From Woeseiaceae bacterium (lineage in GTDB: Bacteria; Pseudomonadota; Gammaproteobacteria; Steroidobacterales; Woeseiaceae), in the NCBI GenBank assembly GCA_021773035.1, contig JAJFKU010000073.1, positions 1 through 64,000 on the forward strand: a stretch of DNA of 64,000 bases, in the 5' to 3' direction. The number at the start of each line of letters is the position of its first letter. Position 1 is the stretch's first letter. The notes beneath the pieces were generated by a model. It had not been told where the DNA came from. It saw nothing but the letters and a program-made list of their open reading frames with translations, and did not search any database. Of the stretch, positions 28,883 through 40,718 are shown in pieces. Both the position numbers and the translations under genes were made by a program.

Positions 28883-29302
28883 ATGGCCCAAGTCGACTTC
28901 TACATTCTCGACCGCAGCGACGAACGCGCACGAGAGGTGTTCGCCTGCAAGCTTGCCGAGAAAGCGTGGCGGCTGGAGAATACGATTCACATTCATACGA
29001 TGACATCGGGCGATGCACAACGCCTCGATGAACTGCTTTGGACGTTTCGTGACGGCAGCTTCGTCCCCCACGAAATGCTGGGTAGCGCTAACGAGGCACC
29101 GATCACTATCGGTTTCGGAGCCGCAGAAGTCGAGTCACGCGACTTGTTGATTACGCTGTGTGATGACGTGCTGCCCTTCTCCGGCGCTTTCCCCCGGGTC
29201 GCCGAACTTGTAATCTCCGAGGAAAACTGTCGCCAAAAAAGCCGGCTTCGATACGCCGCCTACCGTGACCAGGGTCACAAGCTGGAAACACATAAGATCT
29301 AA
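28883..29302 (+). CDS. holC: DNA polymerase III chi subunit
   Basis: [19 protein letters not shown]...[18 protein letters not shown]. Confidence 0.92.
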   Translation: MAQVDFYILDRSDERAREVFACKLAEKAWRLENTIHIHTMTSGDAQRLDELLWTFRDGSFVPHEMLGSANEAPITIGFGAAEVESRDLLITLCDDVLPFSGAFPRVAELVISEENCRQKSRLRYAAYRDQGHKLETHKI

Positions 29303-32052
29303 TGGACAAGTCCTACCAACCGAAAGCTATCGAACAGCGGATCTACGAACACTGGGAAGCGCAGGATTACTTCGCTCCCAGCGGCGACGGCAAACCGTAC
29401 TGCATAGTGATTCCGCCACCGAACGTCACCGGCACCCTGCACATGGGGCATGCCTTCCAGAACACCATCATGGATGCGCTGACCCGCTACCATCGCATGA
29501 AAGGAGAACGTGCGTTATGGCAGCCCGGCATGGACCATGCCGGTATAGCGACACAGATGGTGGTTGAGAGACTGCTAAATGCCGAAGGCAAATCCAAGCG
29601 CGATCTCGGCCGCGAGAAATTCGTCGAACGCGTCTGGTCGTGGAAAGAAGAATCCGGCGGGCAGATCGCCAGGCAGACTCGCAGATTGGGCGCATCCGTT
29701 GACTGGAGCCGTGACCGCTTCACGATGGACGATGGATTGTCGGAAGCTGTTCGAAGAGTATTCGTGCAGCTACACGACGAGGGCCTCATCTATCGTGGCA
29801 AGCGTCTCGTCAACTGGGACCCGGTACTGCACACGGCGCTATCCGACCTCGAGGTTTTGTCAGCGGACGAAGACGGCCATCTGTGGAATTTCCGCTATCC
29901 ACTGGCGTCCGGCGACGGTTATCTCGTTGTAGCGACCACTCGACCGGAGACGATGCTGGGCGACAGCGCCGTTGCCGTACACCCCAAAGATGAACGATAC
30001 AAACATCTCGTCGGCCAGGAAATCATCCTGCCGATCGTTGGACGCCGCATTCCGATCATTGCTGATGACTACGTCGATCCGGAGTTCGGCAGCGGTTGCG
30101 TAAAGATAACGCCGGCACACGACTTTAACGACTATGACATTGGCAAGCGTCACAACCTGCCGATGCATAATGTTTTTACCGATGACGCTGCGATCAACGA
30201 AGCTGCCCCCGAGGCCTATTGCGGTATGGATCGGTTCGACGCGCGCAAAGCTATTGTCGCCGAGTTCAAACGACTGGGCCTGCTGGACAAGATTGAGGAC
30301 TACACGGTCAAGATTCCTCGCGGTGACCGCAGCAACGCAGTCATCGAACCTTATCTGACCGATCAGTGGTACGTAAAAATCGAACCGCTGGCAAAACCGG
30401 CGATCGAGGCGGTTGAAAGCGGTCGCATCCGGTTCGTTCCGGAAAACTGGTCGAAGACCTACTACGACTGGATGTACAACATCCAGGACTGGTGCATCAG
30501 CCGGCAACTTTGGTGGGGACATCGGATTCCGGCCTGGTACGACGACGACGGCAACATCTATGTCGGTCACAACGAGGCCGAAGTACGCGAGAAAAACCAG
30601 CTTGGCGATGTCGCTCTGCGACAGGACGATGACGTACTCGACACCTGGTTTTCCTCAGCCCTGTGGCCGTTCAGCACCATGGGCTGGCCGGAAAAAACCG
30701 AGGCGCTGAAAGAGTTCTATCCGGGCAACGTTCTGGTTACCGGCTTCGACATCATCTTCTTCTGGGTCGCGCGCATGATCATGTTCGGACTGAAGTTCAT
30801 GGACGACGTGCCATTTCACGAGGTATATATTCACGGCCTGATTCGGGATCAGGACGGCCAGAAGATGTCGAAAACCAAAGGCAATGTTCTGGATCCGATC
30901 GACCTTATCGACGGTATTGACCTTGAGTCACTCGTCGAAAAACGCACCAGCGGCATGATGCAGCAACATCTGATACCGAAGATAGAGAAAGCAACACGTA
31001 AGCACTTTCCCGAGGGTATCGACCAGTATGGTACCGACGCACTGCGGCTCACTTTCGCGGCGCTGGCGACGACAGGCCGCGACATCCGCTTCGACCTGGG
31101 GCGCATTGAGGGTTATAAGAACTTTTGCAACAAGCTCTGGAACGCCGCCCGCTACGTCCTGATGAACACAGAGACCCTGGACGATGGCGACGCAGAATTC
31201 AGCTCAGCCGACAGATGGATACGCGCCCGACTCGATCAAACCACCGCCGAACTACACCAGCATTTTGCGAATTATCGTCTGGACCTGGCAGTACAGTCGA
31301 TCTACGAGTTCACCTGGCACGAATTCTGCGACTGGTACCTCGAATTATCGAAACCCATACTGCAGTCCGACGATGTTTCCGCCGCTATGCAACGCGGCAC
31401 TCGACGAACACTGATCGAGGTGCTGGAGTCCACCCTGCGGCTTCTGCACCCGCTGATGCCGTTCGTCACCGAGGAAATCTGGCAAAGCGTCGCACCGCGG
31501 GCGGGCATCGACGGCGAAACCATCATGTTGCGCAGCTACCCGGAAGTATCCGGCAGCAGCGACGATGGCGCTATCGCCGATATCGAATGGGTCCAGCAGT
31601 TCATCCTCGGAATACGGCAAATCCGCGGAGAGATGGATATCTCTCCAGGTAAACCGCTGCCGGTAATCCTGCAGGACGCGAGCATCGCGGATCGACAGCG
31701 GGTACAGGATCAAGCCATGTTATTACGACGTGTCGGACGCGTGGAATCGATCACTTTGTTACCCGATGGCGAGCAGCCACCGGCAGCAGCGACAGCACTG
31801 CTGGGCGATCTACGCCTGCTGGTGCCGATGAAAGGACTTATCGACATAGACGCGGAGCGGTCACGGCTCACGAAGCAGCTGGACAAGGTCAAAACCGAGC
31901 TGCAACGCAGCAACGCCAAACTCGACAACGATAAATTTGTGAACAATGCACCTCCGGAAGTGGTCACACAGGAACGAGAGCGGGTTGCCGAGTTCGAGAG
32001 AACCATCGCTCAATTGCACGAGCAACTCGAGCAATTGAACGAGCTGGAGTGA
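29302..32052 (+). CDS. valS: Valyl-tRNA synthetase
   Basis: [31 protein letters not shown]-terminal coiled coil; TAATG overlap with holC. Confidence 0.98.
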   Translation: MDKSYQPKAIEQRIYEHWEAQDYFAPSGDGKPYCIVIPPPNVTGTLHMGHAFQNTIMDALTRYHRMKGERALWQPGMDHAGIATQMVVERLLNAEGKSKRDLGREKFVERVWSWKEESGGQIARQTRRLGASVDWSRDRFTMDDGLSEAVRRVFVQLHDEGLIYRGKRLVNWDPVLHTALSDLEVLSADEDGHLWNFRYPLASGDGYLVVATTRPETMLGDSAVAVHPKDERYKHLVGQEIILPIVGRRIPIIADDYVDPEFGSGCVKITPAHDFNDYDIGKRHNLPMHNVFTDDAAINEAAPEAYCGMDRFDARKAIVAEFKRLGLLDKIEDYTVKIPRGDRSNAVIEPYLTDQWYVKIEPLAKPAIEAVESGRIRFVPENWSKTYYDWMYNIQDWCISRQLWWGHRIPAWYDDDGNIYVGHNEAEVREKNQLGDVALRQDDDVLDTWFSSALWPFSTMGWPEKTEALKEFYPGNVLVTGFDIIFFWVARMIMFGLKFMDDVPFHEVYIHGLIRDQDGQKMSKTKGNVLDPIDLIDGIDLESLVEKRTSGMMQQHLIPKIEKATRKHFPEGIDQYGTDALRLTFAALATTGRDIRFDLGRIEGYKNFCNKLWNAARYVLMNTETLDDGDAEFSSADRWIRARLDQTTAELHQHFANYRLDLAVQSIYEFTWHEFCDWYLELSKPILQSDDVSAAMQRGTRRTLIEVLESTLRLLHPLMPFVTEEIWQSVAPRAGIDGETIMLRSYPEVSGSSDDGAIADIEWVQQFILGIRQIRGEMDISPGKPLPVILQDASIADRQRVQDQAMLLRRVGRVESITLLPDGEQPPAAATALLGDLRLLVPMKGLIDIDAERSRLTKQLDKVKTELQRSNAKLDNDKFVNNAPPEVVTQERERVAEFERTIAQLHEQLEQLNELE

Positions 32053-32148
32053 TACGGATCGTTTTCTGAGCACTGCATCACAGTCTTGCCGCTGCTGCAG
32101 TGCAAATGAATCGCGTATCGGTAACGATATCGCCTGGAGGACTATCGT

Positions 32149-33114
32149 ATGCAGCGCGGCAACACACTGGAACAGCTTCCGACAAGCGTCGATGCACAGC
32201 GCAACGCTGTAAAAAACGCTCAGGAAGTACTTGGGCAAATTATCCTTGGCAAGGATAAGCAGATTTCTCTGGCGCTTTCCTGCCTGCTAGCTCGTGGTCA
32301 TCTCCTGATCGAGGATCTGCCCGGTCTCGGTAAAACAATGCTGGCGCAGTCGTTGGCGAAAGCGCTGGGACTAACGTTTCGGCGCATTCAGTTTACCAGC
32401 GACCTGTTGCCCGCGGACATCATCGGCGTTTCGATTTTCCGCCAAAACAGCGGTGACTTCGAGTTTCAGCCGGGCCCGGTGTTCTCGCAGCTGATTCTCG
32501 CCGACGAAGTGAATCGTGCAACGCCCAAAGCGCAGAGTGCGTTGCTCGAGGCGATGGAGGAGCACCAGGTCTCTGTCGACGGACAAACACGACCGTTGCC
32601 AACACCATTCTTCGTCGTCGCAACGCAAAACCCCGGCGATCAGATCGGCACATTCCCACTACCGGAATCGCAGCTTGATCGGTTTTTGATGCGAGTCGCC
32701 ATCGGCTATCCCAACGAAGCCAGCGAGCGCGAACTCATTGTCGGAGATGACCGACGGCTGATGCTTGACGACCTTGAGCCGGTTGCCGGTGCCGAAACGC
32801 TGCTTGAACTACAAAAGTCAGTACAAAAACAAAACGTCAGCGACCCGCTGATCGACTACGTTCAGGCCCTGGTCCGCTTTACCCGGGAATCGGCCGACAT
32901 AGAAATCGGTATTTCGCCCCGCGGCGCGCAGGCACTGGTAGCAGCGGCAAAAGCCAGGTCTTTCATTGAGAGCCACTCCGGAGTCTATCCTGACGACATT
33001 CAGGCAGTATTCCCGTCTGTCGCCGGACACCGCCTGAAACCGGCTGGCGACACCCGTTTTCGCAGTCCGTCTGAACTCTGTCAGCATGTCCTCGATTCAG
33101 TGGCAATTCCTTAA
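32149..33114 (+). CDS. MoxR-family AAA+ ATPase
   Basis: EDLPGLGKTMLAQSLAKALG; LADEVNRATPKAQSALLEAMEEHQVS. Confidence 0.95.
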   Translation: MQRGNTLEQLPTSVDAQRNAVKNAQEVLGQIILGKDKQISLALSCLLARGHLLIEDLPGLGKTMLAQSLAKALGLTFRRIQFTSDLLPADIIGVSIFRQNSGDFEFQPGPVFSQLILADEVNRATPKAQSALLEAMEEHQVSVDGQTRPLPTPFFVVATQNPGDQIGTFPLPESQLDRFLMRVAIGYPNEASERELIVGDDRRLMLDDLEPVAGAETLLELQKSVQKQNVSDPLIDYVQALVRFTRESADIEIGISPRGAQALVAAAKARSFIESHSGVYPDDIQAVFPSVAGHRLKPAGDTRFRSPSELCQHVLDSVAIP

Positions 33115-34096
33115 CCCGAGACGATTGTTCGGCGGCATTCGCCAACGCGCGACGGCGCGCGTTGGTCGATGGGCGCGAAAACGCCAGGGCGGCGACACGG
33201 CAACGACCAGCCTGGGCCCGGGCCGCGTCTACATCCTGCCCACCGGCGTCGGCCTTGTTTTCGGGCTGATGGCATTCGCCATGTTGCTGGGCTCGATGAA
33301 TTACAACAACAACCTGTCGTTCGTGTTGACTTTCCTCTTGATCGGCGTTGGTTTTGTCGCGATGCACCAGTGCCAGCGCAACCTGGTTGGCCTCGAGTTG
33401 AGTTTCGCGGGGACCGACCCGGTCTTCAGCGGACAGACTATTCGCTTCCGGATCGCAATAAGCAACCGGTCCCGAAGCGCCCGGTTCGGTATTCGTCTCT
33501 ATCATGACGAGGCGCAAAGCGATATTCACGACCTGCAACCCGGCGAGAGCCGGGTTTTCACACTGCCGGTTGCCACTCACAGCCGAGGCTGGGTACGACT
33601 TGATCGTTTCGGAGTACGAACGCTGTTTCCTTTCGAGTTGTTTCGTTCCTGGGCGTGGCTGCACATGGATCTGCGCGGCCTCGTCTACCCGGAGCCAAGT
33701 GCGCAGGCTCCGGAGCCACCACCGACGCGCGTGGCGCACGGTCATCGGCAGCACGATGCTCGTGGCGAGGAGGATTTCGCGGGTTTGCGCAGGTTCAACG
33801 ACGGTGACTCACCTCGCCACGTTGCGTGGAAGGCGTATGCACGCGGCGGCCAGTTGTTGTCGAAACAGTTCGCCGGCGCAGATACCAGCAGCCAGTGGTT
33901 CGATTTTGACGAAGTTCCGTCAGCTGACGTCGAAGAAAGGCTGTCAATCCTCACTAACTGGATCGTCAGTACAGACCGTAGTCTGACAGACTACGGTCTG
34001 CGAATTCCCGGTGCCGAATTCCCACCCGCCCATGGCGACGCGCACCGACGACGATGCCTCGAAGCGCTGGCGCTGTTTGGCACGGGGCCGTCGTGA
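33086..34096 (+). CDS. DUF58-family protein
   Basis: EDFAGLRRFNDGDSPRHVAWKAYARGGQLLSKQF. Confidence 0.92.
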   Translation: MSSIQWQFLNPRRLFGGIRQRATARVGRWARKRQGGDTATTSLGPGRVYILPTGVGLVFGLMAFAMLLGSMNYNNNLSFVLTFLLIGVGFVAMHQCQRNLVGLELSFAGTDPVFSGQTIRFRIAISNRSRSARFGIRLYHDEAQSDIHDLQPGESRVFTLPVATHSRGWVRLDRFGVRTLFPFELFRSWAWLHMDLRGLVYPEPSAQAPEPPPTRVAHGHRQHDARGEEDFAGLRRFNDGDSPRHVAWKAYARGGQLLSKQFAGADTSSQWFDFDEVPSADVEERLSILTNWIVSTDRSLTDYGLRIPGAEFPPAHGDAHRRRCLEALALFGTGPS

Positions 34097-36054
34097 AAGC
34101 ACAGCCCAGGGGCACCGACGGTTCATTACTCCAGAGTCTGCCCTGGACCCTGGCAGCACTCGGCATTTCGCTGCTCCCACACATCCCCTATCTTCCGATC
34201 TGGATTACCGGCGCATTTGTGGGCTGCGCCGCATGGCGTTACGTCATCGAAAAGCGACGCCGTTTCCTGCCATCACGGTGGATTCGTGGCGGCCTTGCGC
34301 TGGTCTGTTTTCTGGGCGTGCTGGGCACCTATTCTTCTATCAGCGGCGTCGGCCCGGGTTCCGCACTGCTTGCCATCATGGCGGCGCTCAAGCTGCTGGA
34401 AACACGAAGACGGCGCGATCAGTTCGTGTTGCTGTTTATCTCCATCTTCCTGGTGATGTCGTCGCTGCTGCGCGAACAGTACCTCTGGTCCTTACCCTAT
34501 CTGATCGGCAGCATGCTGATCATCATGACCGCATGGCTGCGCATGTCGGCCGGGGAAAACGATACGGCACGGCAGAGTTTCACTACGGGCGGCAGGCTGA
34601 TGCTTTATGCAGCGCCGCTGGCAGTCGCCATGTGGGTCCTCTTCCCTCGACTGGCAGTGCCCTTCTGGGCCGTACCGGTCGATACCAGCCGCGCAGTCAG
34701 CGGCCTCAGCGACGAGATGAGTCCGGGAGATATAAGCTCGTTGTCGATGTCCGACGAGGTCGCGTTCCGAGTGCGCTTCGACGCTGCAATACCCGAGCCT
34801 CGCGACCGCTACTGGCGTGGGCTGGTGCTGAATACGTTCAATGGCAGGAAGTGGTCGAGATCATCAGAGCCAGGAGTTGGCCTCCCGGCCAGTGAGCAGA
34901 TTTCCGTCAGCGGACAGAGCTTTTCCTACGAAGTCACTCTCGAGGCGACGAGCCAGCGATGGGTGTTCGCGATGGACATGCCAATGTCGTGGTCGCTCGA
35001 GAAAACGCTTATGGGCAGGCAGCAACAGCTGTTCCGCGAGACACCGATCGAACAACGCGTTGCCTATGATGTCGTCTCCTACCCGGAATACACTGTACAG
35101 ACGAAGCTTCCGCACTACCTTCAGCGCGGCTATACCGAACTGCGGGGCAGCAACAATCAGCGCAGTGCGGCACTGGCTCGGCAAATGCGCGAGGCCGCAG
35201 CTTCGGATACTGCATTCATCGACGCAGTGCTCCGGAAGTTCCGCAACGAGGAATATTTCTACACCTTACAGCCACCGCCTCTTGGCAGTAATCCGGTAGA
35301 TGGCTTCCTGTTCGATACGAAACGCGGTTTTTGCGAGCACTATGCGTCGGCGTTCGCATTCATGATGCGCAGCGCCGGAATTCCGGCACGTATTGTACTG
35401 GGCTACCAGGGCGGTGAAATCAACCCGATGGGCGGTCACCTGATCGTGCGGCAGTCGGACGCGCATGCCTGGAACGAAGTCTGGCTGGAAGACTATGGCT
35501 GGTATCGGGTCGATCCGACATCCGCGGTCGCACCGGAGCGCATTGAGTACGGCGCACGCAACGCAGCGCTTGATGGCATCGGCCTATCCTGGGGGTTTTC
35601 GGCACCGTCAGAGCTGCTGCAAAAACTGACCTTGACGTGGGATGCACTGAACGCGAAGTGGAATGACTGGATTCTGGGCTACGGCCCGGACAAACAGAGG
35701 AGTTTCCTGGAGTGGCTCGGCATGGACGATCCCAGCTGGCGAAAAATGCTGTTGACACTGGTCGCGGTCGTCGTCGCGTTGATTATCGGCGTCAGCGTAT
35801 TAATGATGTTGCGCTATCGTACACCGTCGCGGGACCGTGCATCGATACTCTATGACAGGTTCGTTAAGAAAACCGGGCTCAAGCGCCATCTTGGCGAGAC
35901 TGCACAGGATTTTGCCCGCAGGGCGGCCGCGGAAAGCAAGCTCCCCGGCGCTGCCATCGATAAGTTTACAGCCGCCTACCTCGATGCCCGCTACGGACCA
36001 GAAACCGATGACGCAGAAACAAGACTGCGAGCAGCGCTCGCGGCCGTTACGTAG
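34093..36054 (+). CDS. TgpA-like (DUF3488) transglutaminase-domain membrane protein
   Basis: DTKRGFCEHYASAFAFMMRSAGIPARIVLGYQGGE...DAHAWNEVWLEDYGWYRVDPT; GTG start overlapping the DUF58 stop. Confidence 0.93.
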   Translation: MKAQPRGTDGSLLQSLPWTLAALGISLLPHIPYLPIWITGAFVGCAAWRYVIEKRRRFLPSRWIRGGLALVCFLGVLGTYSSISGVGPGSALLAIMAALKLLETRRRRDQFVLLFISIFLVMSSLLREQYLWSLPYLIGSMLIIMTAWLRMSAGENDTARQSFTTGGRLMLYAAPLAVAMWVLFPRLAVPFWAVPVDTSRAVSGLSDEMSPGDISSLSMSDEVAFRVRFDAAIPEPRDRYWRGLVLNTFNGRKWSRSSEPGVGLPASEQISVSGQSFSYEVTLEATSQRWVFAMDMPMSWSLEKTLMGRQQQLFRETPIEQRVAYDVVSYPEYTVQTKLPHYLQRGYTELRGSNNQRSAALARQMREAAASDTAFIDAVLRKFRNEEYFYTLQPPPLGSNPVDGFLFDTKRGFCEHYASAFAFMMRSAGIPARIVLGYQGGEINPMGGHLIVRQSDAHAWNEVWLEDYGWYRVDPTSAVAPERIEYGARNAALDGIGLSWGFSAPSELLQKLTLTWDALNAKWNDWILGYGPDKQRSFLEWLGMDDPSWRKMLLTLVAVVVALIIGVSVLMMLRYRTPSRDRASILYDRFVKKTGLKRHLGETAQDFARRAAAESKLPGAAIDKFTAAYLDARYGPETDDAETRLRAALAAVT

Positions 36055-36083
36055 CGCAGGATGGAAGCCAACAAGACTGCTCT

Positions 36084-36527
36084 CTAACGTGGCGAAGCCG
36101 CGATCCTGACGTCTGGTATCCAATTGCGTTTTCTGCGCTCGAGCCTGCTTCCCGTGTCCTCGCCATCAAAATCCGTTGACGACGTGCTCAACGAGTGGGG
36201 ACCGATATCCTCGAACGTATTGACGTTTACGCCGGCATATATCGCCCCATCGATTTCACTGAGCACAAACGGCACCACGCCGCAGGCCGAGCATATGTGG
36301 AAATCAGCTGTCTTAGTGCCGAACCGGTATTTGCGAACCAGCGCAGAATCCTTGATTGTAACGACCAGCAGCGAATCCCGATGCGACGTCCACACGCCAC
36401 CATGTTTTCGACAAAAACTACAGCCACACTTTCTAACCTGTATTTCCAGCTCGTGTTCTGGCCATGGAAGCTCGAAACGAATGTTTCCGCAATGGCAGGC
36501 CGCACTGATATTCGTCGTCTTTTTCAT
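36084..36527 (-). CDS. GFA-family (glutathione-dependent formaldehyde-activating-like) protein
   Basis: CHCGNIRFEL...CGCSFCRKHGG...FHICSACGVVPF. Confidence 0.85.
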   Translation of the reverse strand: MKKTTNISAACHCGNIRFELPWPEHELEIQVRKCGCSFCRKHGGVWTSHRDSLLVVTIKDSALVRKYRFGTKTADFHICSACGVVPFVLSEIDGAIYAGVNVNTFEDIGPHSLSTSSTDFDGEDTGSRLERRKRNWIPDVRIAASPR

Positions 36528-37807
36528 GCATCAATGCCCTCGCTCGCAGGTCGCTCTGCATCCGGCAATCGCACGAGCGTGAGTAACAAGGCGCCGATAA
36601 CAAACATCGGAATCAATGCGAGCAGCACCCACTTCGGGTCGTCGGAGAGCATTGCCGCGATAGCGACTATGGCCGGTCCCAGTACGTGCGCAAACTTCGT
36701 TGTCATACTGTAGAAGCCGAAAAACTCGCCCGGCTGGTTCGCCGGAATCAACGTAGCGTAAACCGAGCGGCTAAGCCCCTGCACGCCGCCCTGCACCGCA
36801 CCGATAGTAGCCGCCATGACGTAGAATTCGCTGATATCGGTCATCTGCATTCCCCAGAGACAGGCCCCAATGTAAGCAATCAACGCGAAATAAATGCCCT
36901 TCTTTGCGCCGAATCGATGGGCGAGGACGCCGTATAGCAGGGTCGCCGGGAAACCGACAAAGTTCGCAATCAACAGCGCCATGACAAGGTCGCTGTCCTC
37001 AAATCCCAGCCGCTGCCCGTAGTTGACCGACATGAAGATCACGGTGAACACGCCACCGACATAAAACCAGTAGCTGGCAAGGAATACTGTGACGTTACGA
37101 TACTCGCGAATCTTAAGGATCGTAGTCCGCAGTTCGGAGTATGCAGTGCGGAATGTTCCCTGCGTTGCGACGGTCGGGCCTTTTTTTTCAGGAACGAAAA
37201 ACAGCAACGGCAACAGAAACACCAACCACCAGACACCGACCGAAATAAACGCAACGCTGAAAGCCTCCGCTGTGCTTTCCAGGCCGAAAGTCTGCGGTGA
37301 CTTCAGCATCCACAGATGCAGCGACATTAGCGTCGCCCCGCCCAGATACCCCACCGAAAACCCAAGAGTCGAGACGAAGCTGTAGTTGCGGGGCTCGGTA
37401 ATGTCGACCAGTAACGAGTCGTAAAAGACGGTCGCGCTGTAGAAACCGACGGACGCGACGAGATAAAACCCCAGCGCAAGCGGCCATTGACCCTGGCCGA
37501 CCAGGCCAAGCGCCGCCGTCGCTATCGCACCGGTTGTCGCAAAGACGACGAGGAAGCGCTTCCTGTATCCGCCTGCATCTGCAATCGTACCAAGCAGCGG
37601 CGCACTGACGAATACGATCGCACTGGCAGCGAAGGTTATCCATCCCAAGCGAACGGTCGATGATGCACCGCTGTCAGTGGCTCCCCAGTAATTACCGAGA
37701 ACGAGGGGAAACAGAACGGCAAGCACGCTCAATGCGAACGCGGAATTCGCCCAGTCATACAATGCCCAGGTAATAACTTTTCTGCTTAGTAATTTGGGCT
37801 TTTGCAA
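36524..37807 (-). CDS. MFS transporter, UMF1/Atg22-like
   Basis: ITWALYDWANSAFALSVLAVLFPLVLGNYW; GGVQGLSRSVYATLIPANQPGEFFGFYS. Confidence 0.9.
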   Translation of the reverse strand: MQKPKLLSRKVITWALYDWANSAFALSVLAVLFPLVLGNYWGATDSGASSTVRLGWITFAASAIVFVSAPLLGTIADAGGYRKRFLVVFATTGAIATAALGLVGQGQWPLALGFYLVASVGFYSATVFYDSLLVDITEPRNYSFVSTLGFSVGYLGGATLMSLHLWMLKSPQTFGLESTAEAFSVAFISVGVWWLVFLLPLLFFVPEKKGPTVATQGTFRTAYSELRTTILKIREYRNVTVFLASYWFYVGGVFTVIFMSVNYGQRLGFEDSDLVMALLIANFVGFPATLLYGVLAHRFGAKKGIYFALIAYIGACLWGMQMTDISEFYVMAATIGAVQGGVQGLSRSVYATLIPANQPGEFFGFYSMTTKFAHVLGPAIVAIAAMLSDDPKWVLLALIPMFVIGALLLTLVRLPDAERPASEGIDA

Positions 37808-37835
37808 AACGGAGCCTCGGGTGAAGGCCTGGCTA

Positions 37836-39416
37836 CTAAAGCTCTCTGGTCTTGCGGAAAACGATATCCGGCCAGCGCTCCTCAGTCAGGTTGAGATTAA
37901 CACGCGTCGGTGCAATGTAGACCAGACTGCCGCCATGATCCAGCGCGAGGTTGTCGTGCGCCTTGCGCTCGAAATCGCCGAGCATTTTTTCGTCTTCGCA
38001 ATCGACCCACCGAGCCGTCGCTACATTGATCGCCTCAAACTGACATTCGACGTTGTATTCATCGCTCAGCCGATGCGCGACAACCTCGAATTGTAACGGG
38101 CCAACGGCACCCAGAATCAGGTCGTTGTTGCGCATTGGTTTGAACAACTGGGTGGCGCCTTCTTCGCATAGCTGCGCCAGACCTTTCTGCAGCGCCTTCA
38201 AGCGCAGCGGATCTTTCAGTACTGCACGTCGGAATATCTCCGGAGCAAAACTCGGAATCCCGGTGAAACGGAGCTCTTCACCTTCGGAAAAGCTATCGCC
38301 AATGTTTATCGTCCCGTGATTGTGAATCCCTATGATGTCGCCGGCATAGGCCGTTTCGGCATGCTGGCGGTCCGCAGCCATGAACGTAATAGCGTCCGGA
38401 ATCTTCATCTCTTTTCCGGACCGAACGTGCAGTGCCCGTATTCCTTTCCGGTACTCACCTGAGCAGATGCGCATGAACGCGATCCGATCGCGGTGAGCCG
38501 GGTCCATATTCGCCTGAATCTTGAAGACGAAACCCGTCAGCTTTTCTTCGTCAGGAAGCACCTTGCGCTGCTCGCTTTCGCGTGCGAGCGGCGCCGGCGC
38601 GTAGTTGACGAACTCGTCAAGCAATTCCTTGACGCCAAAGTTCCCGATCGCGGAACCAAAAAATACGGGCGTTTGCTTCGCGGCCAGGTAGTCATCGATG
38701 GACAACTCCGGACAGGCACCTTTGACCAGTTCGACTTCCTCACGAAAGTCGTCGGCCATATCGCCGAGAACGGCGCTTGCCTCATCAGAATACAGACCGT
38801 CGATAACCTCACGTTCCGACGCTTTTTCCCGCCCGACACGATCATGTAGATAAATCTTGTCCTGTAACAGGTGATACACGCCGCGCAGCGAGCGGCCCAT
38901 GCCGATAGGCCACGTAACCGGCGTGCATTGAATCTTTAACACGGACTCTATTTCATCGAGCAGATCGATAGGCTCCTGGCCGTCTCTGTCGAGTTTGTTG
39001 ATAAAGGTCATGATCGGCGTATCGCGCAGGCGACACACTTCCATTAACTTGATCGTCCGTTTTTCAACGCCTTTCGCACAGTCAATGACCATCAGCGCCG
39101 AATCGACAGCGGTCAGCGTCCGATAGGTGTCCTCGGAAAAATCTTCATGCCCCGGTGTGTCCAGCAAATTGACGACATGGTCCTTGTACGGAAACTGCAT
39201 CACGGACGAAGTCACAGAAATACCGCGTTGTTGTTCCAACGCCATCCAGTCGGAGGTTGCATGACGACTGGCCTTGCGGCCTTTCACGGTACCCGCGAGC
39301 TGAATCGCACCACCGTAAAGCAGCAGCTTCTCAGTAAGTGTTGTCTTGCCGGCGTCCGGATGCGAGATAATCGCGAAAGTGCGCCGTTTGCTGACTTGTT
39401 CGTTGAGGTTTGCCAT
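37836..39416 (-). CDS. prfC: Peptide chain release factor 3
   Basis: [52 protein letters not shown]. Confidence 0.97.
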   Translation of the reverse strand: MANLNEQVSKRRTFAIISHPDAGKTTLTEKLLLYGGAIQLAGTVKGRKASRHATSDWMALEQQRGISVTSSVMQFPYKDHVVNLLDTPGHEDFSEDTYRTLTAVDSALMVIDCAKGVEKRTIKLMEVCRLRDTPIMTFINKLDRDGQEPIDLLDEIESVLKIQCTPVTWPIGMGRSLRGVYHLLQDKIYLHDRVGREKASEREVIDGLYSDEASAVLGDMADDFREEVELVKGACPELSIDDYLAAKQTPVFFGSAIGNFGVKELLDEFVNYAPAPLARESEQRKVLPDEEKLTGFVFKIQANMDPAHRDRIAFMRICSGEYRKGIRALHVRSGKEMKIPDAITFMAADRQHAETAYAGDIIGIHNHGTINIGDSFSEGEELRFTGIPSFAPEIFRRAVLKDPLRLKALQKGLAQLCEEGATQLFKPMRNNDLILGAVGPLQFEVVAHRLSDEYNVECQFEAINVATARWVDCEDEKMLGDFERKAHDNLALDHGGSLVYIAPTRVNLNLTEERWPDIVFRKTREL

Positions 39417-39481
39417 TGCTGTGTCGAGACTTCAGTGGCGGCGCAGTCTAGCCGAATCCTGGCGCGCGCGATAGCGTCTGC

Positions 39482-39958
39482 TCAGTCTTCAATAACGAGC
39501 TTTTTGACGAGAACGGCCGCATCCTCACGACCTTCGTTGGCCTGATAATAGGCGGGACGCTCGGCGATCTGATGAAAGCCCTTTTTGCGGTAAAGGGCCA
39601 GGGCAGTCTTGTTGGACGGCCGGACCTCCAGAAAAATCTCCCGTACCGACGTCGAGCGCGCCCGGTAAAGCAGTTCATCGAGCAATTTCTCACCGTAACG
39701 AAGCGACCTGAAGTCCGGGTCAACGCACAGGTTGAGTATGTGCGCCTCACCTGCCGCGACCGAGAGTATCGAGTACCCGGCAACGCGGTCTTCTCGCACC
39801 AGCACGAAGCACTGGTAGCCGGCCAGCAGGCAGTCGCGAAACACCCCGTGACTCCAGGGAAACTCGTAACTGCGGCGCTCGATATCGGACACCATTGGCA
39901 GATCGTCATGCAACATGTCACGAATCGTGCTCACCGGTTCTGCCATCGGCGTAATCAT
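39482..39958 (-). CDS. rimI: Ribosomal-protein-alanine N-acetyltransferase RimI
   Basis: ERRSYEFPWSHGVFRDCLLAGYQCFVL; EAHILNLCVDPDFRSLRYGEKLL; overlaps the upstream UDG gene (ATGA). Confidence 0.9.
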   Translation of the reverse strand: MITPMAEPVSTIRDMLHDDLPMVSDIERRSYEFPWSHGVFRDCLLAGYQCFVLVREDRVAGYSILSVAAGEAHILNLCVDPDFRSLRYGEKLLDELLYRARSTSVREIFLEVRPSNKTALALYRKKGFHQIAERPAYYQANEGREDAAVLVKKLVIED

Positions 39959-40635
39959 ACGGCCACCTCTGCTGCCTGCGCTTTCGCCAGACACAGATCG
40001 CTCCAGGACTTACGTTTCTGCGACGGACTGCGTAGCAGATAAGCCGGGTGATACGTGACCACCAGCGGAATACCGTTGTGATCGTGCGGCCGACCGCGCA
40101 TACGACCGACAGGGTCGTCGCAGCCCAGCAGGTTCTGCGCGGCGATTTTTCCCACCGCCAGAATGATCTTCGGTTGCACCAGCGCTATTTGGCGCTCCAG
40201 GTAGGCGCGACACTCGGCAGCCTCTGACGGTTCCGGATCGCGGTTATTCGGCGGGCGACATTTGAGAATATTCGCAATAAACACGGCATCGCGACTCTGA
40301 CCGATGGCCCGTAGCATTTCGTCGAGCATTTTTCCGGCGCGACCGACAAAGGGTTCGCCGCGACGATCCTCTTCAGCGCCCGGTGCTTCGCCAATAATCA
40401 TCCAGTCAGCATTCTGATTGCCAATGCCAAAAACGGTTTGTGTCCGACTACCTGCCAACTCGCAGCGCGTACAATCGCTAACGCACTGCCGCAGCTCGCC
40501 CCAATCCAGCTCGTCGGCAAACCCGGCGCCGGTATCACTGCTGGCGGCAGCGGGCTCAGGCGCATCCTGTGGCAGCCACACGTCAATACCCATCGCCTGC
40601 AGATAGGCACGTCGTTGATGTTCTGGATGGGTCAT
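39955..40635 (-). CDS. Type 4 uracil-DNA glycosylase
   Basis: IIGEAPGAEEDRRGEPFVGRAGKMLD; FIANILKCRPPNNRDPEPSEAAEC; VTYHPAYLLRSP. Confidence 0.94.
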   Translation of the reverse strand: MTHPEHQRRAYLQAMGIDVWLPQDAPEPAAASSDTGAGFADELDWGELRQCVSDCTRCELAGSRTQTVFGIGNQNADWMIIGEAPGAEEDRRGEPFVGRAGKMLDEMLRAIGQSRDAVFIANILKCRPPNNRDPEPSEAAECRAYLERQIALVQPKIILAVGKIAAQNLLGCDDPVGRMRGRPHDHNGIPLVVTYHPAYLLRSPSQKRKSWSDLCLAKAQAAEVAV

Positions 40636-40718
40636 TGGTCGGGACCGGGCGTCAGTATTAACATCGATTTTGCCACGGCCCGACGTTCATTTCACGATCC
40701 GCGCCCTATCGGGCCGTT

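Noticed and set aside
30000-30570. Large antisense ORFs inside valS, pepA, rsxC, metG and the kinase
   Set aside because: High-GC shadow ORFs opposite strongly recognised proteins; no motifs of their own.
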